Source: DASYKT01 sp035995185 (GTDB taxonomy: Bacteria; Acidobacteriota; Blastocatellia; Pyrinomonadales; Pyrinomonadaceae). Taken from it: DNA of 64,000 nt. Both the position numbers and the translations under genes were made by a program. Shown here piece after piece: positions 25,864 to 33,882 of the stretch (position 1 is its first letter; each line of letters opens with the position of its first letter). The notes under the pieces were generated by a model that saw only the letters and a list, made by a program, of their open reading frames with translations, was not told the origin of the DNA and did no database searches. The stretch is from contig DASYKT010000032.1 of the NCBI GenBank assembly GCA_035995185.1, forward strand, positions 1 to 64,000, in the 5' to 3' direction.

Positions 25864-26415
25864 ATGAAAAATTCGATGAAAAGCATCTCGATCGCCGCAG
25901 GTCTATTTTTTGTTCTCTTATTGTCCGTCAGCGCAGCGGCGCAGGACAAAACGGTTTGGCTGGCCTGCACCTGGGACACGTCTTCTATATTTAAAGGTAA
26001 AGACGGGCGGGAAAAATTCGAACGCCGCTTTTATGTTTCAAATTTGATCTCGATGTCGCGGGAAGAGTATTTACGAATTGATAGCACGGGTGACCGCCTC
26101 GAAGGGTTGTGTGGAGACTACCTGGATAAAACCGTGATGAAAGCTGCCGTCGAACGCAGCGAGCAGATAGAAAACGGTTCTTTGACCGTTATTCGCAATA
26201 TCGAACTTTCCGGCGAAGACGCGGGCGGCAGTAAAGACGTCTATACCACGCACCCGAAATCGGACGTTGAGAAAAAATTGGCGGAAAGCATCAAGGAAAT
26301 GAAAGATGCCAACCGTTTTATTATGAATTTTAATTGGGACGCCAGCGGCAAGAGCGAAGCCGCTGACTACGCCAACGAAAAGAAACGCACCCTGCCGACG
26401 CAGCCCCAGAAATAA
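25864..26415 (+). CDS. Small secreted protein, unknown function
   Basis: The product is 183 aa with a typical signal peptide (MKSISIAAGLFFVLLLSVSAAAQ after a short start). The mature part is polar, with two Cys (LACTWDT and GLCGDYL) and no motif I recognise. It lies 14 bases before the glycolipid-binding gene, so it probably shares its mRNA. The function is unknown. Confidence 0.6.
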   Translation: MKNSMKSISIAAGLFFVLLLSVSAAAQDKTVWLACTWDTSSIFKGKDGREKFERRFYVSNLISMSREEYLRIDSTGDRLEGLCGDYLDKTVMKAAVERSEQIENGSLTVIRNIELSGEDAGGSKDVYTTHPKSDVEKKLAESIKEMKDANRFIMNFNWDASGKSEAADYANEKKRTLPTQPQK

Positions 26416-26429
26416 TATACGAAAAAATA

Positions 26430-26999
26430 ATGAGTGACGAACAGACAATAATTTGGCGCAGGCTCGATATGCCGGGCCACGAATCCGTGCGGGTGTTTTT
26501 TGCCGAAGACAGCTGGTACCTGGAAGGCACCTCTGTTTTTCTTTACGAAGACAAACCCTGCCGGTTAGATTACCTGATCGAGTGCGACGAGAAATGGCAA
26601 ACCACCGCGGCCGATATTACCGGTTGGGCGGGCGATGAACTGATCGACCTGGAGATCGATATTGACATCGATATCAACGGGGACCGTCGATGGTTCATTA
26701 ACGAGAAAGAATCTCCGGAAGTGAAAGGCTGCATCGATATCGACCTGAATTTCAGCCCGATAACCAATTCGCTGCCGATCAGGCGGTTAAATATTGCGGT
26801 GGGAAAGGAAGCGGGCGTAAAAGCTGCCTGGCTGCGGTTTCCGTCATTTCAATTAGAGCCGCTGGAACAAATTTACACTCGCGTTTCAGAAACCACGTAC
26901 CGCTATGAAAGCGGCGGCGGGAGCTTTATCAGCGAATTGGATGTAAACGAAGCCGGGCTGGTCACGAATTATCCCGATTATTTCGAGATTGAAAAATGA
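26430..26999 (+). CDS. Putative glycolipid-binding protein (PA1994/DUF1089 type)
   Basis: The product is 189 aa. IIWRRLDMPGHESVRVF at the start, YLIECDEKWQTTAADITGW, then GCIDIDLNFSPITNSLPIRR, and YTRVSETTYRYESGGG near the end match the family, a beta-rich fold related to LolA-like lipid carriers. It is cytosolic by sequence. Glycolipid binding is a family-level assignment; nothing nearby tells the ligand. Confidence 0.8.
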   Translation: MSDEQTIIWRRLDMPGHESVRVFFAEDSWYLEGTSVFLYEDKPCRLDYLIECDEKWQTTAADITGWAGDELIDLEIDIDIDINGDRRWFINEKESPEVKGCIDIDLNFSPITNSLPIRRLNIAVGKEAGVKAAWLRFPSFQLEPLEQIYTRVSETTYRYESGGGSFISELDVNEAGLVTNYPDYFEIEK

Positions 27000-27039
27000 T
27001 TATCACTAAGATGCGGGCAATGCTAGAATCTAAACCCAG

Positions 27040-27498
27040 ATGAATTCATTTTTTGAAGAATTAAATACGCTAGTTGCCGCGCTTGAGGAAAATAATATCG
27101 AATATGCGGTCTGTGGTGGTTTGGCGCTGACGATTCATGGCTTTCCCCGTGCAACCTTTGATATTGATGTTTTGATCAGAGAGGAGTCACTGAAAAAAGC
27201 TTTTGAACTGGCCGAAAGACAAGGTTTTGATATTCACGGGCTAGATATATCATTTAAAGAACGAGCAGTTGAAATTCGGAGGGTTTCAAAAATCGACGAG
27301 GATGGGGAAGTACTGCCATTGGATTTTTTGCTTGTGACACCCTTTGTGGAAGACGTATGGGAAGGTAAAGAAAACCTCCTTTGGGAGGGTAAAATGTTAA
27401 GCATCGTGTCCCGTGAAGGCTTGATAAAAATGAAACAATTGGCAGGCAGGCCAAAAGATCTGATCGACATCGAAAGAATACAAAATGAAAAAGATTGA
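27040..27498 (+). CDS. Nucleotidyltransferase-like protein, toxin-antitoxin type
   Basis: The product is 152 aa. The minimal nucleotidyltransferase signature is visible: CGGLALTIHGFPRATFDIDV, with GG and the D-x-D metal ligands, and a third acidic position in PLDFLLVTPF. Its C-terminal part (LIKMKQLAGRPKDLIDIERI) is that of AbiEii-like and UTase-like small proteins. The 14-base overlap with a 58-codon partner is the arrangement of a two-gene toxin-antitoxin module. Which gene would be the toxin is not clear from sequence. Confidence 0.75.
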   Translation: MNSFFEELNTLVAALEENNIEYAVCGGLALTIHGFPRATFDIDVLIREESLKKAFELAERQGFDIHGLDISFKERAVEIRRVSKIDEDGEVLPLDFLLVTPFVEDVWEGKENLLWEGKMLSIVSREGLIKMKQLAGRPKDLIDIERIQNEKD

Positions 27499-27661
27499 TA
27501 TGTCGTCCGAAGCGATCACGCGGCGAATAAAGCAAACCGACCAATTACGAGAAGTTTCTTTATCTTTAATGAAAGCTAAGAAACTTACACCCGAAGAGAG
27601 CATGGCGTTAAAAGCAAAACGTGCAGAGAAGACGGTCGGAGAAACTCCTGATGGACAGTGA
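27485..27661 (+). CDS. Small helical partner of the nucleotidyltransferase
   Basis: The product is 58 aa: MKKIDMSSEAITRRIKQTDQ, then LREVSLSLMKAKKLTPEESM and ALKAKRAEKTVGETPDGQ. It is highly charged and helical. Its ATG lies inside the last codons of the nucleotidyltransferase gene (14-base overlap, different frame), a sign of translational coupling. The size and position fit an antitoxin-like or chaperone-like partner. It is short, and homologues would need to be shown. Confidence 0.6.
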   Translation: MKKIDMSSEAITRRIKQTDQLREVSLSLMKAKKLTPEESMALKAKRAEKTVGETPDGQ

Positions 27662-27757
27662 AAAATTACGTTAGATAAATTCCGGTTATTCTTATTTCAA
27701 GCCGATCTGATACCTCGAAAACCTCTCTTACTCACGGAAATTGCTACAATAAATTGA

Positions 27758-29101
27758 ATGGACGACATTTTGGCGGCGCGTTCGCAAATGGCGATGTCGC
27801 TCGCCTTTCATATTATTTTTGCGTCGATCGGGATCGCGATGCCGCTGCTGATGGTGATCGCGGAATGGCGATGGCTGCGCACAAAAGATGAAGTTTATCT
27901 AACGCTGGCAAAGCACTGGGCAAAGGGAACGGCGATACTTTTTGCCGTCGGCGCGGTTTCGGGAACGGTGCTTTCTTTTGAACTCGGATTATTGTTTCCC
28001 GGTTTTATGGGTTTCGCGGGTTCGATCATCGGGATGCCGTTCTCGCTCGAAGGTTTCGCATTTTTTACCGAAGCAATATTCTTAGGCATCTATCTTTACG
28101 GCTGGCAGCGCGTTTCGCGGAATGTGCATCTTTTTTCCGGCGTGATGGTCGCCGTTAGCGGAGCGCTCTCAGGCATTTTTGTCGTCATTGCCAATGCCTG
28201 GATGAATGCGCCGACAGGTTTCCGGCTCATCGACGGCAAGGCGGTCGACGTCGATCCGATAGCGGCGATGATGAACGCCGCCGCCTTTCCGCAGGTTCTT
28301 CACATGATACTGGCATCGTATGCCGCGACGGGGTTTGCCGTGGCCGGCATTCATGCTTTTATGCTGCTGCGTGAAAGGAACAGCACCTTTCACAAGTATG
28401 CGCTCGGAATCGCCTTGATAGTCGGCGGCGTGACCGCGGTCCTGCAGCCGCTAAGCGGAGACATATTGGCGAAAACCGTCGCCAAAAATCAACCGATCAA
28501 ACTCGCCGCCATGGAAGGGCAATTTGAAACCGAAAGGGCCGCGCCGCTGCGCATCGGCGGAATCCCCGATGAGGCCGCCAAAGTGACAAGATATGCGATC
28601 GAATTGCCCTACGGCCTGAGTTTTCTGGCATACGGCGATCCGAACGCGGAGGTGGCAGGGTTGAATGATTTTCCCGCCGATCAGCATCCGCCGGTCGCGA
28701 TCGTGCATTTTTCATTTCAGATAATGGTCGCCTGCGGGATGGCCATGATGCTACTGGCCGTCTGGGGTGCGTGGAGATGGGTGAAGGCAAGAAAAAATAA
28801 GTCTAAAAACTGGTTTGATTCGAAATGGTTTTTGCGCGCGCTGGTGATCGCCGCGCCGCTGGGGTTTATCGCGACCGAAACCGGTTGGACGGTGACGGAG
28901 GTCGGCCGCCAGCCATGGGTAATCTATAACGTGATGCGGACGGCAGATGCCGTCACGCCGATGCCGCATTTGATAATTCCATTTTTAACCTTTACGTTCC
29001 TATACATTTTCCTCGCGGTAATTACCGCCTGGCTTTTGCTGCGGCAGGTTGCGGCAAGTCCCGCTGCCGGGGCGGAAACGGAGGCGACGGATGCCGCTTG
29101 A
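27758..29101 (+). CDS. cydA: Cytochrome bd-type ubiquinol oxidase subunit I
   Basis: The product is 447 aa in the inner membrane. His18 in AFHIIFASIG is the usual high-spin heme ligand. Further motifs are GFMGFAGSIIGMPFSLEGFA, VLHMILASYAA (heme b558 His) and FQIMVACGMAMM (Met ligand region). The quinol loop is short, which fits the bd-type group without the long E. coli Q-loop. It oxidises quinol and reduces oxygen. cydB overlaps its end by 11 bases. Confidence 0.93.
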   Translation: MDDILAARSQMAMSLAFHIIFASIGIAMPLLMVIAEWRWLRTKDEVYLTLAKHWAKGTAILFAVGAVSGTVLSFELGLLFPGFMGFAGSIIGMPFSLEGFAFFTEAIFLGIYLYGWQRVSRNVHLFSGVMVAVSGALSGIFVVIANAWMNAPTGFRLIDGKAVDVDPIAAMMNAAAFPQVLHMILASYAATGFAVAGIHAFMLLRERNSTFHKYALGIALIVGGVTAVLQPLSGDILAKTVAKNQPIKLAAMEGQFETERAAPLRIGGIPDEAAKVTRYAIELPYGLSFLAYGDPNAEVAGLNDFPADQHPPVAIVHFSFQIMVACGMAMMLLAVWGAWRWVKARKNKSKNWFDSKWFLRALVIAAPLGFIATETGWTVTEVGRQPWVIYNVMRTADAVTPMPHLIIPFLTFTFLYIFLAVITAWLLLRQVAASPAAGAETEATDAA

Positions 29102-30128
29102 AACGATCATCGCCGGGTCGATGATCGCCGCGCTTATTTTTTACGCTTTGCTGGGCGGCGCCGATTACGGCGGCGGGGTTTGGGACATCTTTGCTTTCGG
29201 CCCGCGAGCCGCAGCGCAGCGTGAATTGATCGCCAAAGCTATCGGCCCTGTTTGGGAAGCCAATCACGTCTGGCTGATACTGGTGATAGTGGTTCTTTTT
29301 AGCGCATTCCCGGCGGCGTTTTCCGCCATTTCGATCGCGCTGCATATTCCGCTGACACTTTTATTGATCGGCATCGTCCTGCGCGGAACGGCGTTCGTAT
29401 TTCGCAGCTACGATTCAAAACACGACCGGGTGCAGCGGCGCTGGAGCCTGGTTTTTTCGATGGCGAGCATTATTACCCCGGTGCTTCTGGGCGTCACGCT
29501 GGGCGCGATAGCTTCGGGCACGATCCGCGTCGAAAAGGGAATTGTCACATCGGGATTTTTTAATGCCTGGCTGGACGTGTTTCCTTTTGCCGTGGGAGTG
29601 TTTGCGATCGTGTTATTTGCGTTTTTGGCGGCGGTGTATTTAACTTTGGAAACGGAAGACCGCGGGCTGCAGGAAGATTTCCGTTTGCGGGCGCTGCTCT
29701 CCGGAGTCGCAGTCGGCATCATGGCGCTGGTTGTTTTTCTGCTGGCGGGAACGGGGGCGCCGGTCGTGCGCGCCGGCATCAGCCAAACATGGTGGGCGGC
29801 CATGCTGCATATTCTGACGGCAATTTTTGCGCTGGGCGCTTTTTATACTCTGTGGACGCGAAAATACAAATGGGCGAGAATTTGCGCGGCCGCACAGGCG
29901 GCGCTGATCCTGCTGGGCTGGGCTTTTTCGCAATTTCCTTATCTGGTCGTGCCGGATATTACTATCGCTTCGGCAGCCGCGCCGGCTATTTCTTTGCAAT
30001 TGCTGCTGGGCGCGCTTATCGGGGGAGCGTTGCTACTGTTTCCGTCGTATTATTATTTGTTTCGGGTGTTTAAAAGTGAAAAGGTTTTTTCCGGCTCTAC
30101 CGGGCGTATAGGAAAAAATACTGAATAA
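29091..30128 (+). CDS. cydB: Cytochrome bd-type ubiquinol oxidase subunit II
   Basis: The product is 345 aa with about eight membrane helices. PLETIIAGSMIAALIFYALL, then GGADYGGGVWDIFAFGPRA and AIGPVWEANHVWLILVIVVL are diagnostic of CydB. ATG 29091 overlaps cydA by 11 bases; a longer frame from 29049 is only a cydA shadow. The decarboxylase gene begins 3 bases after its stop codon, so the oxidase and that catabolic enzyme are probably on one mRNA. Confidence 0.93.
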   Translation: MPLETIIAGSMIAALIFYALLGGADYGGGVWDIFAFGPRAAAQRELIAKAIGPVWEANHVWLILVIVVLFSAFPAAFSAISIALHIPLTLLLIGIVLRGTAFVFRSYDSKHDRVQRRWSLVFSMASIITPVLLGVTLGAIASGTIRVEKGIVTSGFFNAWLDVFPFAVGVFAIVLFAFLAAVYLTLETEDRGLQEDFRLRALLSGVAVGIMALVVFLLAGTGAPVVRAGISQTWWAAMLHILTAIFALGAFYTLWTRKYKWARICAAAQAALILLGWAFSQFPYLVVPDITIASAAAPAISLQLLLGALIGGALLLFPSYYYLFRVFKSEKVFSGSTGRIGKNTE

Positions 30129-30131
30129 AAT

Positions 30132-31142
30132 ATGCTAAAGATCGACATTCACACGCACATCCTGCCCAAAGAGATTCCGAATTGGAAAGAGAAGTTCGGT
30201 TACGGGGGGTTTATCCAGCTCGATCATCACACGGCCTGCGCCGCGCGGATGATCAAGGATGACGGATTTTTTTTCCGCGAGATCGAAGACAATTGCTGGG
30301 ACCCAAATAAACGAATAACGGAGATCGATCAAACGGGCGTAAACGTACAGGTGCTTTCGACCGTGCCGGTGATGTTCAGCTATTGGACAAAACCGCAGGA
30401 CGGATTGGAGCTGGCAAAGTTTTTGAACGATCATATCGCCTCGATCGCGAACGATTACCCGAAGAGATTCATAGGCCTCGGGACCGTGCCGCTGCAGGAC
30501 CCGGCGCTCGCCATAACGGAGCTTGAACGCTGCAAACGGATCGGCCTGGCCGGAGTACAGATCGGCACTAACATTAATCAACTTAACCTGGGCGAATCCA
30601 GATACTTCGAATTTTTTGCGGCTTGCGCCGAAAGCGGAATGGCGATCTTTGTGCACCCGTGGGACATGATGGGCGAAACCGATATGAAAAAATATTGGCT
30701 GCCCTGGCTGGTCGGAATGCCGGCGGAAGTTTCGCGCGCGATCTGCTCATTGATATTTTCGGGCGTGCTGGAAAAACTTCCCACGCTGCGGATCGCTTTT
30801 GCGCACGGCGGGGGCGCATTTCCGGCGACACTCGGACGCATCGAGCACGGTTTTAATGTTCGTCCCGACCTTTGCGCCGTGGATAATCCGCATAGCCCCA
30901 AAAAATATCTGGGAAAGATCTATTTCGATTCGCTGGTCCATGAAGCCGCCAAGCTGGATTATTTACTCAACCTGGTCGGGGCCGATCAGGTCGCGCTTGG
31001 TTCCGATTACCCGTTTCCGCTGGGCGAAGCTGTGCCGGGCAGCCTGATCGAGTCTATGCCCTACGATGAAACGATAAAGGAAATGCTGCTGCACGGCACG
31101 GCGCTGAACTGGCTTAATTTAAATAAAGGAAGTTTTGAATGA
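30132..31142 (+). CDS. nbaD: 2-amino-3-carboxymuconate-6-semialdehyde decarboxylase
   Basis: The product is 336 aa, the usual length of ACMSD. The metal-binding HxH lies at the start (KIDIHTHILP), with His in IFVHPWDMMG (about 175), His in AFAHGGGAFP and Asp in ALGSDYPFPLGE. It removes the carboxylate from ACMS, made by the dioxygenase at 23069, and gives 2-aminomuconate semialdehyde for the dehydrogenase at 14714. It starts 3 bases after cydB. Confidence 0.95.
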   Translation: MLKIDIHTHILPKEIPNWKEKFGYGGFIQLDHHTACAARMIKDDGFFFREIEDNCWDPNKRITEIDQTGVNVQVLSTVPVMFSYWTKPQDGLELAKFLNDHIASIANDYPKRFIGLGTVPLQDPALAITELERCKRIGLAGVQIGTNINQLNLGESRYFEFFAACAESGMAIFVHPWDMMGETDMKKYWLPWLVGMPAEVSRAICSLIFSGVLEKLPTLRIAFAHGGGAFPATLGRIEHGFNVRPDLCAVDNPHSPKKYLGKIYFDSLVHEAAKLDYLLNLVGADQVALGSDYPFPLGEAVPGSLIESMPYDETIKEMLLHGTALNWLNLNKGSFE

Positions 31143-31216
31143 AGCTCAATCGCCGCTAAATGAAGATCAGCGTCCCAGGTGTTTTAAATAGTCTTGCCTA
31201 TAAAGTCACGGAAACG

Positions 31217-31283
31217 GCCACTAATGTCACAAATAACACGAATAAAGAATTTCTTAATTCGTGTTATTTGTGTAATTAGTGGC
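31217..31283. repeat. Inverted-repeat element, ACACGAAT family
   Basis: The arms GCCACTAATGTCACAAATAA and TTATTTGTGTAATTAGTGGC pair almost perfectly around an AT-rich centre. It lies between the decarboxylase gene and a convergent small gene and could act as a two-way terminator or stabilising hairpin. Confidence 0.75.
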
Positions 31284-31313
31284 TAAGAACGGTTTAGGCA
31301 AAGTCCTTTAACT

Positions 31314-31745
31314 CTACAAAACAGATCGTTCCGTTACCTTAGAAGCCTTATTTTTAGACAGGTTTTGGCGGCCGCTATTGCTCTTATAGAGCGAATAACC
31401 ACGGTCTGAAAAAGCCAGCCTGGTGAGGCTGCGCTGTTCGCTTTGCAGATCGAATTCCAGCGCCGGATCGTTTGCCGATGTGCGGCCGTTTTCGGTGGCC
31501 ATAACTCTATCCAGCTGCACGCCTTGCTTATCTTCCAGCAGCAAATTAACTACCGCATCGCCGGTTTTCTGCATTTTTATCACATAGTCGCCCGCGGGAT
31601 AGCTGTTTTCCCCAAAGGTGAACGCGAACGGTATTTTGGCATCGATCTGATTGTTGACCTGGGCATTGGCAGAAGCGGCGGAAATGACGGAAAATGTGGT
31701 GAATAAAACCAGTAGTGAACAAATTTGAATGATCTTTTTTATCAT
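31314..31745 (-). CDS. Small secreted protein of an acidobacterial-type family
   Basis: The product is 143 aa with a signal peptide (IIQICSLLVLFTTFSVISAA). The mature N-terminus reads IDAKIPFAFTFGENSYPAGD, the 'IPF.F.....LPAG.Y' pattern of small beta-rich secreted proteins frequent in Acidobacteria. The rest is polar. The ATG at 31745 has a clear AGGAG site. The function is unknown. It points away from the kynureninase gene. Confidence 0.7.
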   Translation of the reverse strand: MIKKIIQICSLLVLFTTFSVISAASANAQVNNQIDAKIPFAFTFGENSYPAGDYVIKMQKTGDAVVNLLLEDKQGVQLDRVMATENGRTSANDPALEFDLQSEQRSLTRLAFSDRGYSLYKSNSGRQNLSKNKASKVTERSVL

Positions 31746-32006
31746 GACGTTTTCTCCTATTAGTTAGAATCAGTGAAGACAAAGTCTTCATTTTGTAACG
31801 CGGAAAAGAACGTCAAAAAAAGGCAGGGTTCTTGCGTCAGCCGGGGTTCGCATCCGGACCAAAGAACCTTGAAGCGTTCTTTCCGGGCATCATATTCCCC
31901 AACTAATGCTTAAATGGTTTAACGCGGCAGCGAAATTATTGTTTCAAGAAATTTTTGCCCCCCGGGAAATTCTGTTAAAAGCGAAATTCTGTTAAATTAG
32001 TTTTCG

Positions 32007-33305
32007 ATGATAAGTCCGGAACGCCAATACAAAAACGACGAAGCCTTTGCCGCCGAAATGGACGCGGCCGATCCTCTTAGACATTTTCGCGACAAGTTTT
32101 ACCTGCCGCGGCAGCAAAACGGTGAAGAGTATGTTTACTTCACCGGAAACTCGCTCGGCCTGCAGCCTAAAACCGCGCGCGGCTATGTCGAGCAGGAATT
32201 GAAGGATTGGGAAGAATTGGGTGTAAAGGCCCACCTCGAAGCAAAAACACCGTGGCTGCCTTATCACGAATTTTTGACCGAGCAGATGGCCGCCGTGATC
32301 GGCGCCTTGCCCGTCGAGACCGTGGTAATGAATTCATTGACGGTGAACCTGCATCTGCTGCTCGTTTCTTTTTACCGCCCCACGGAAACGCGGCGCAAGA
32401 TCGTTATCGAACGCGGCGCTTTCCCGTCCGATCAATATGCGGTGGCATCGCAGATAAAATTTCATACAATGAACGCACCGGCTGACGAGAGCCTGCTGAT
32501 CGAGCTCACGCCGCGCGAAGGCGAAGCGACACTGCGCACCGAAGATATTCTGCAAACTATCGAAAAAGAAGGCGATTCGATCGCGCTTATTTTGCTGGGC
32601 GGTGTGAATTATTACACCGGGCAGGCTTTTGAGATGCAGCGGATCGCCGAGGCCGGGCACAAAGTCGGCGCGATCGTCGGATTTGACCTGGCCCATGCGG
32701 CGGGAAATCTGGAACTCAAAATGCATGACTGGGACGTGGATTTTGCCGCCTGGTGCTCTTACAAATATCTAAACGCCGGGCCGGGCGCCGTCGCCGGGGC
32801 TTTTGTGCACGAGCGCCACGCGAAAGATTTCGATCTGCCGCGCTTTGCCGGCTGGTGGGGGCACGATAAAGAAACGCGTTTTTTGATGGGGCCGAATTTC
32901 AAGCCGATGGCGGGCGCCGAAGGCTGGCAAATTTCCAACCCGCCGATCCTGCAGATGGCGGCGTTGCGCGCCTCGCTCGAAGTGTTTGCCGAAGCGGGAA
33001 TGCCGGCGCTGGTCGAAAAATCGCGAAAGCTTACCGGTTACCTAGAATATCTGCTGGATGAAATCGGGGATGAACGCATTTCCGTTATCACCCCGCGCGA
33101 TCCGGCGCAGCGCGGCTGCCAGCTTTCCATCCGCGTCAAAGATGCGGACAAAACGCTCTACCAAAAGATCTCCGAAGGCGGCGTGCTGGCCGATTGGCGC
33201 GAACCCGACGTCATCCGCGTCGCTCCCGCACCGCTTTATAACAGTTTTGCGGATGTATTTAAATTTGCGGAAATATTAAAGAGTGAGTTGGAGCGCGGAC
33301 TTTAG
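32007..33305 (+). CDS. kynU: Kynureninase
   Basis: The product is 432 aa, full length for this PLP enzyme. The PLP Lys is about residue 253 in WCSYKYLNAGPG. YFTGNSLGLQPKTARGYVEQ at the N-terminus and FAGWWGHDKETRF are kynureninase signatures. It cleaves kynurenine or 3-hydroxykynurenine to anthranilate or 3-hydroxyanthranilate plus alanine. With the monooxygenase at 35659 and the dioxygenase at 23069 nearby, 3-hydroxykynurenine is the likely substrate. Confidence 0.96.
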   Translation: MISPERQYKNDEAFAAEMDAADPLRHFRDKFYLPRQQNGEEYVYFTGNSLGLQPKTARGYVEQELKDWEELGVKAHLEAKTPWLPYHEFLTEQMAAVIGALPVETVVMNSLTVNLHLLLVSFYRPTETRRKIVIERGAFPSDQYAVASQIKFHTMNAPADESLLIELTPREGEATLRTEDILQTIEKEGDSIALILLGGVNYYTGQAFEMQRIAEAGHKVGAIVGFDLAHAAGNLELKMHDWDVDFAAWCSYKYLNAGPGAVAGAFVHERHAKDFDLPRFAGWWGHDKETRFLMGPNFKPMAGAEGWQISNPPILQMAALRASLEVFAEAGMPALVEKSRKLTGYLEYLLDEIGDERISVITPRDPAQRGCQLSIRVKDADKTLYQKISEGGVLADWREPDVIRVAPAPLYNSFADVFKFAEILKSELERGL

Positions 33306-33317
33306 TCCGCAAAATAA

Positions 33318-33340
33318 TGCCGAATAAATTCGGCGCTCCG
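33318..33340. repeat. Palindromic repeat shared with position 629
   Basis: The 23-base word with core CCGAATAAATTCGG is identical at 629-651. Here it follows another palindrome, GCGGACTTTAGTCCGC, which overlaps the kynU stop codon. Both are hairpins of a dispersed family of GC-rich repeats. Confidence 0.55.
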
Positions 33341-33373
33341 AAAAAAAAAGGGAAACAGCATCGACTGTTTCCC
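33341..33373 (-). terminator. Rho-independent terminator (minus strand)
   Basis: A perfect 9-bp stem, GGGAAACAG (33350-33358) with CTGTTTCCC (33365-33373) and a 6-base loop, is followed on the minus strand by nine T residues. It lies 81 bases beyond the small minus-strand gene at 33455-33721 and probably ends its transcript. Confidence 0.75.
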
Positions 33374-33454
33374 ATAAGGAATAGAATGAAAATCAGCTCT
33401 TTCGTTTTTTAGACAGCCATGAGCTTCGGCTTTGATTTTTTGCCCGGCCCTCAT

Positions 33455-33721
33455 TCAGCTCACGAGAGCGGCGTTTAGTCCATCGAAGAGAAAAGCCGAG
33501 AACGAAAACGTCCCGGCTTTAAAAGCTGATGGATGTTTGTCCTTCCTGTCATAGCCTACGAGGTTAGCTGACGGGCTCGGACGTTTCAGGAAGTGTCCTA
33601 CGTTGGAAACTTTCGTTCCCTCGATGCGCCCCTTGTTTTCGCTGCTGATGGCGAAAACTTTTGGTTCCCCCGCGCTGGCGCTCACTGCGGCGACAGCTTC
33701 GGCGACAAATTGTTCAGTCAA
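33455..33721 (-). CDS. Small protein, TTG start, unknown function
   Basis: The product is 88 aa beginning MTEQFVAEAVAAVSASAGEP. The start is a TTG, but it has a strong GGAG site 5 bases upstream within a purine-rich stretch (GGAAAAGGAG), and a terminator follows the gene on the same strand. There is no signal peptide. The C-terminal half is rich in Phe, Ser and Lys (SAFKAGTFSFSAFLFDG). I recognise no family. Translation signals and the terminator make it more than a chance frame, but the protein itself is not supported by homology that I can see. Confidence 0.45.
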   Translation of the reverse strand: MTEQFVAEAVAAVSASAGEPKVFAISSENKGRIEGTKVSNVGHFLKRPSPSANLVGYDRKDKHPSAFKAGTFSFSAFLFDGLNAALVS

Positions 33722-33882
33722 TATACTCCTTTTCCTTAAAGAAATAAAGTAGAAATATTGATAAAATTCGTTTATTCACCGGCAGGCAGAAAAAGCAGGA
33801 AAAATGGGCGATAAAATGCGTTGCGGGTGATAAATTCCAACGCGCGCCAGCCCTGCGGCATCTTATTTAGGCGCCAGGACCT

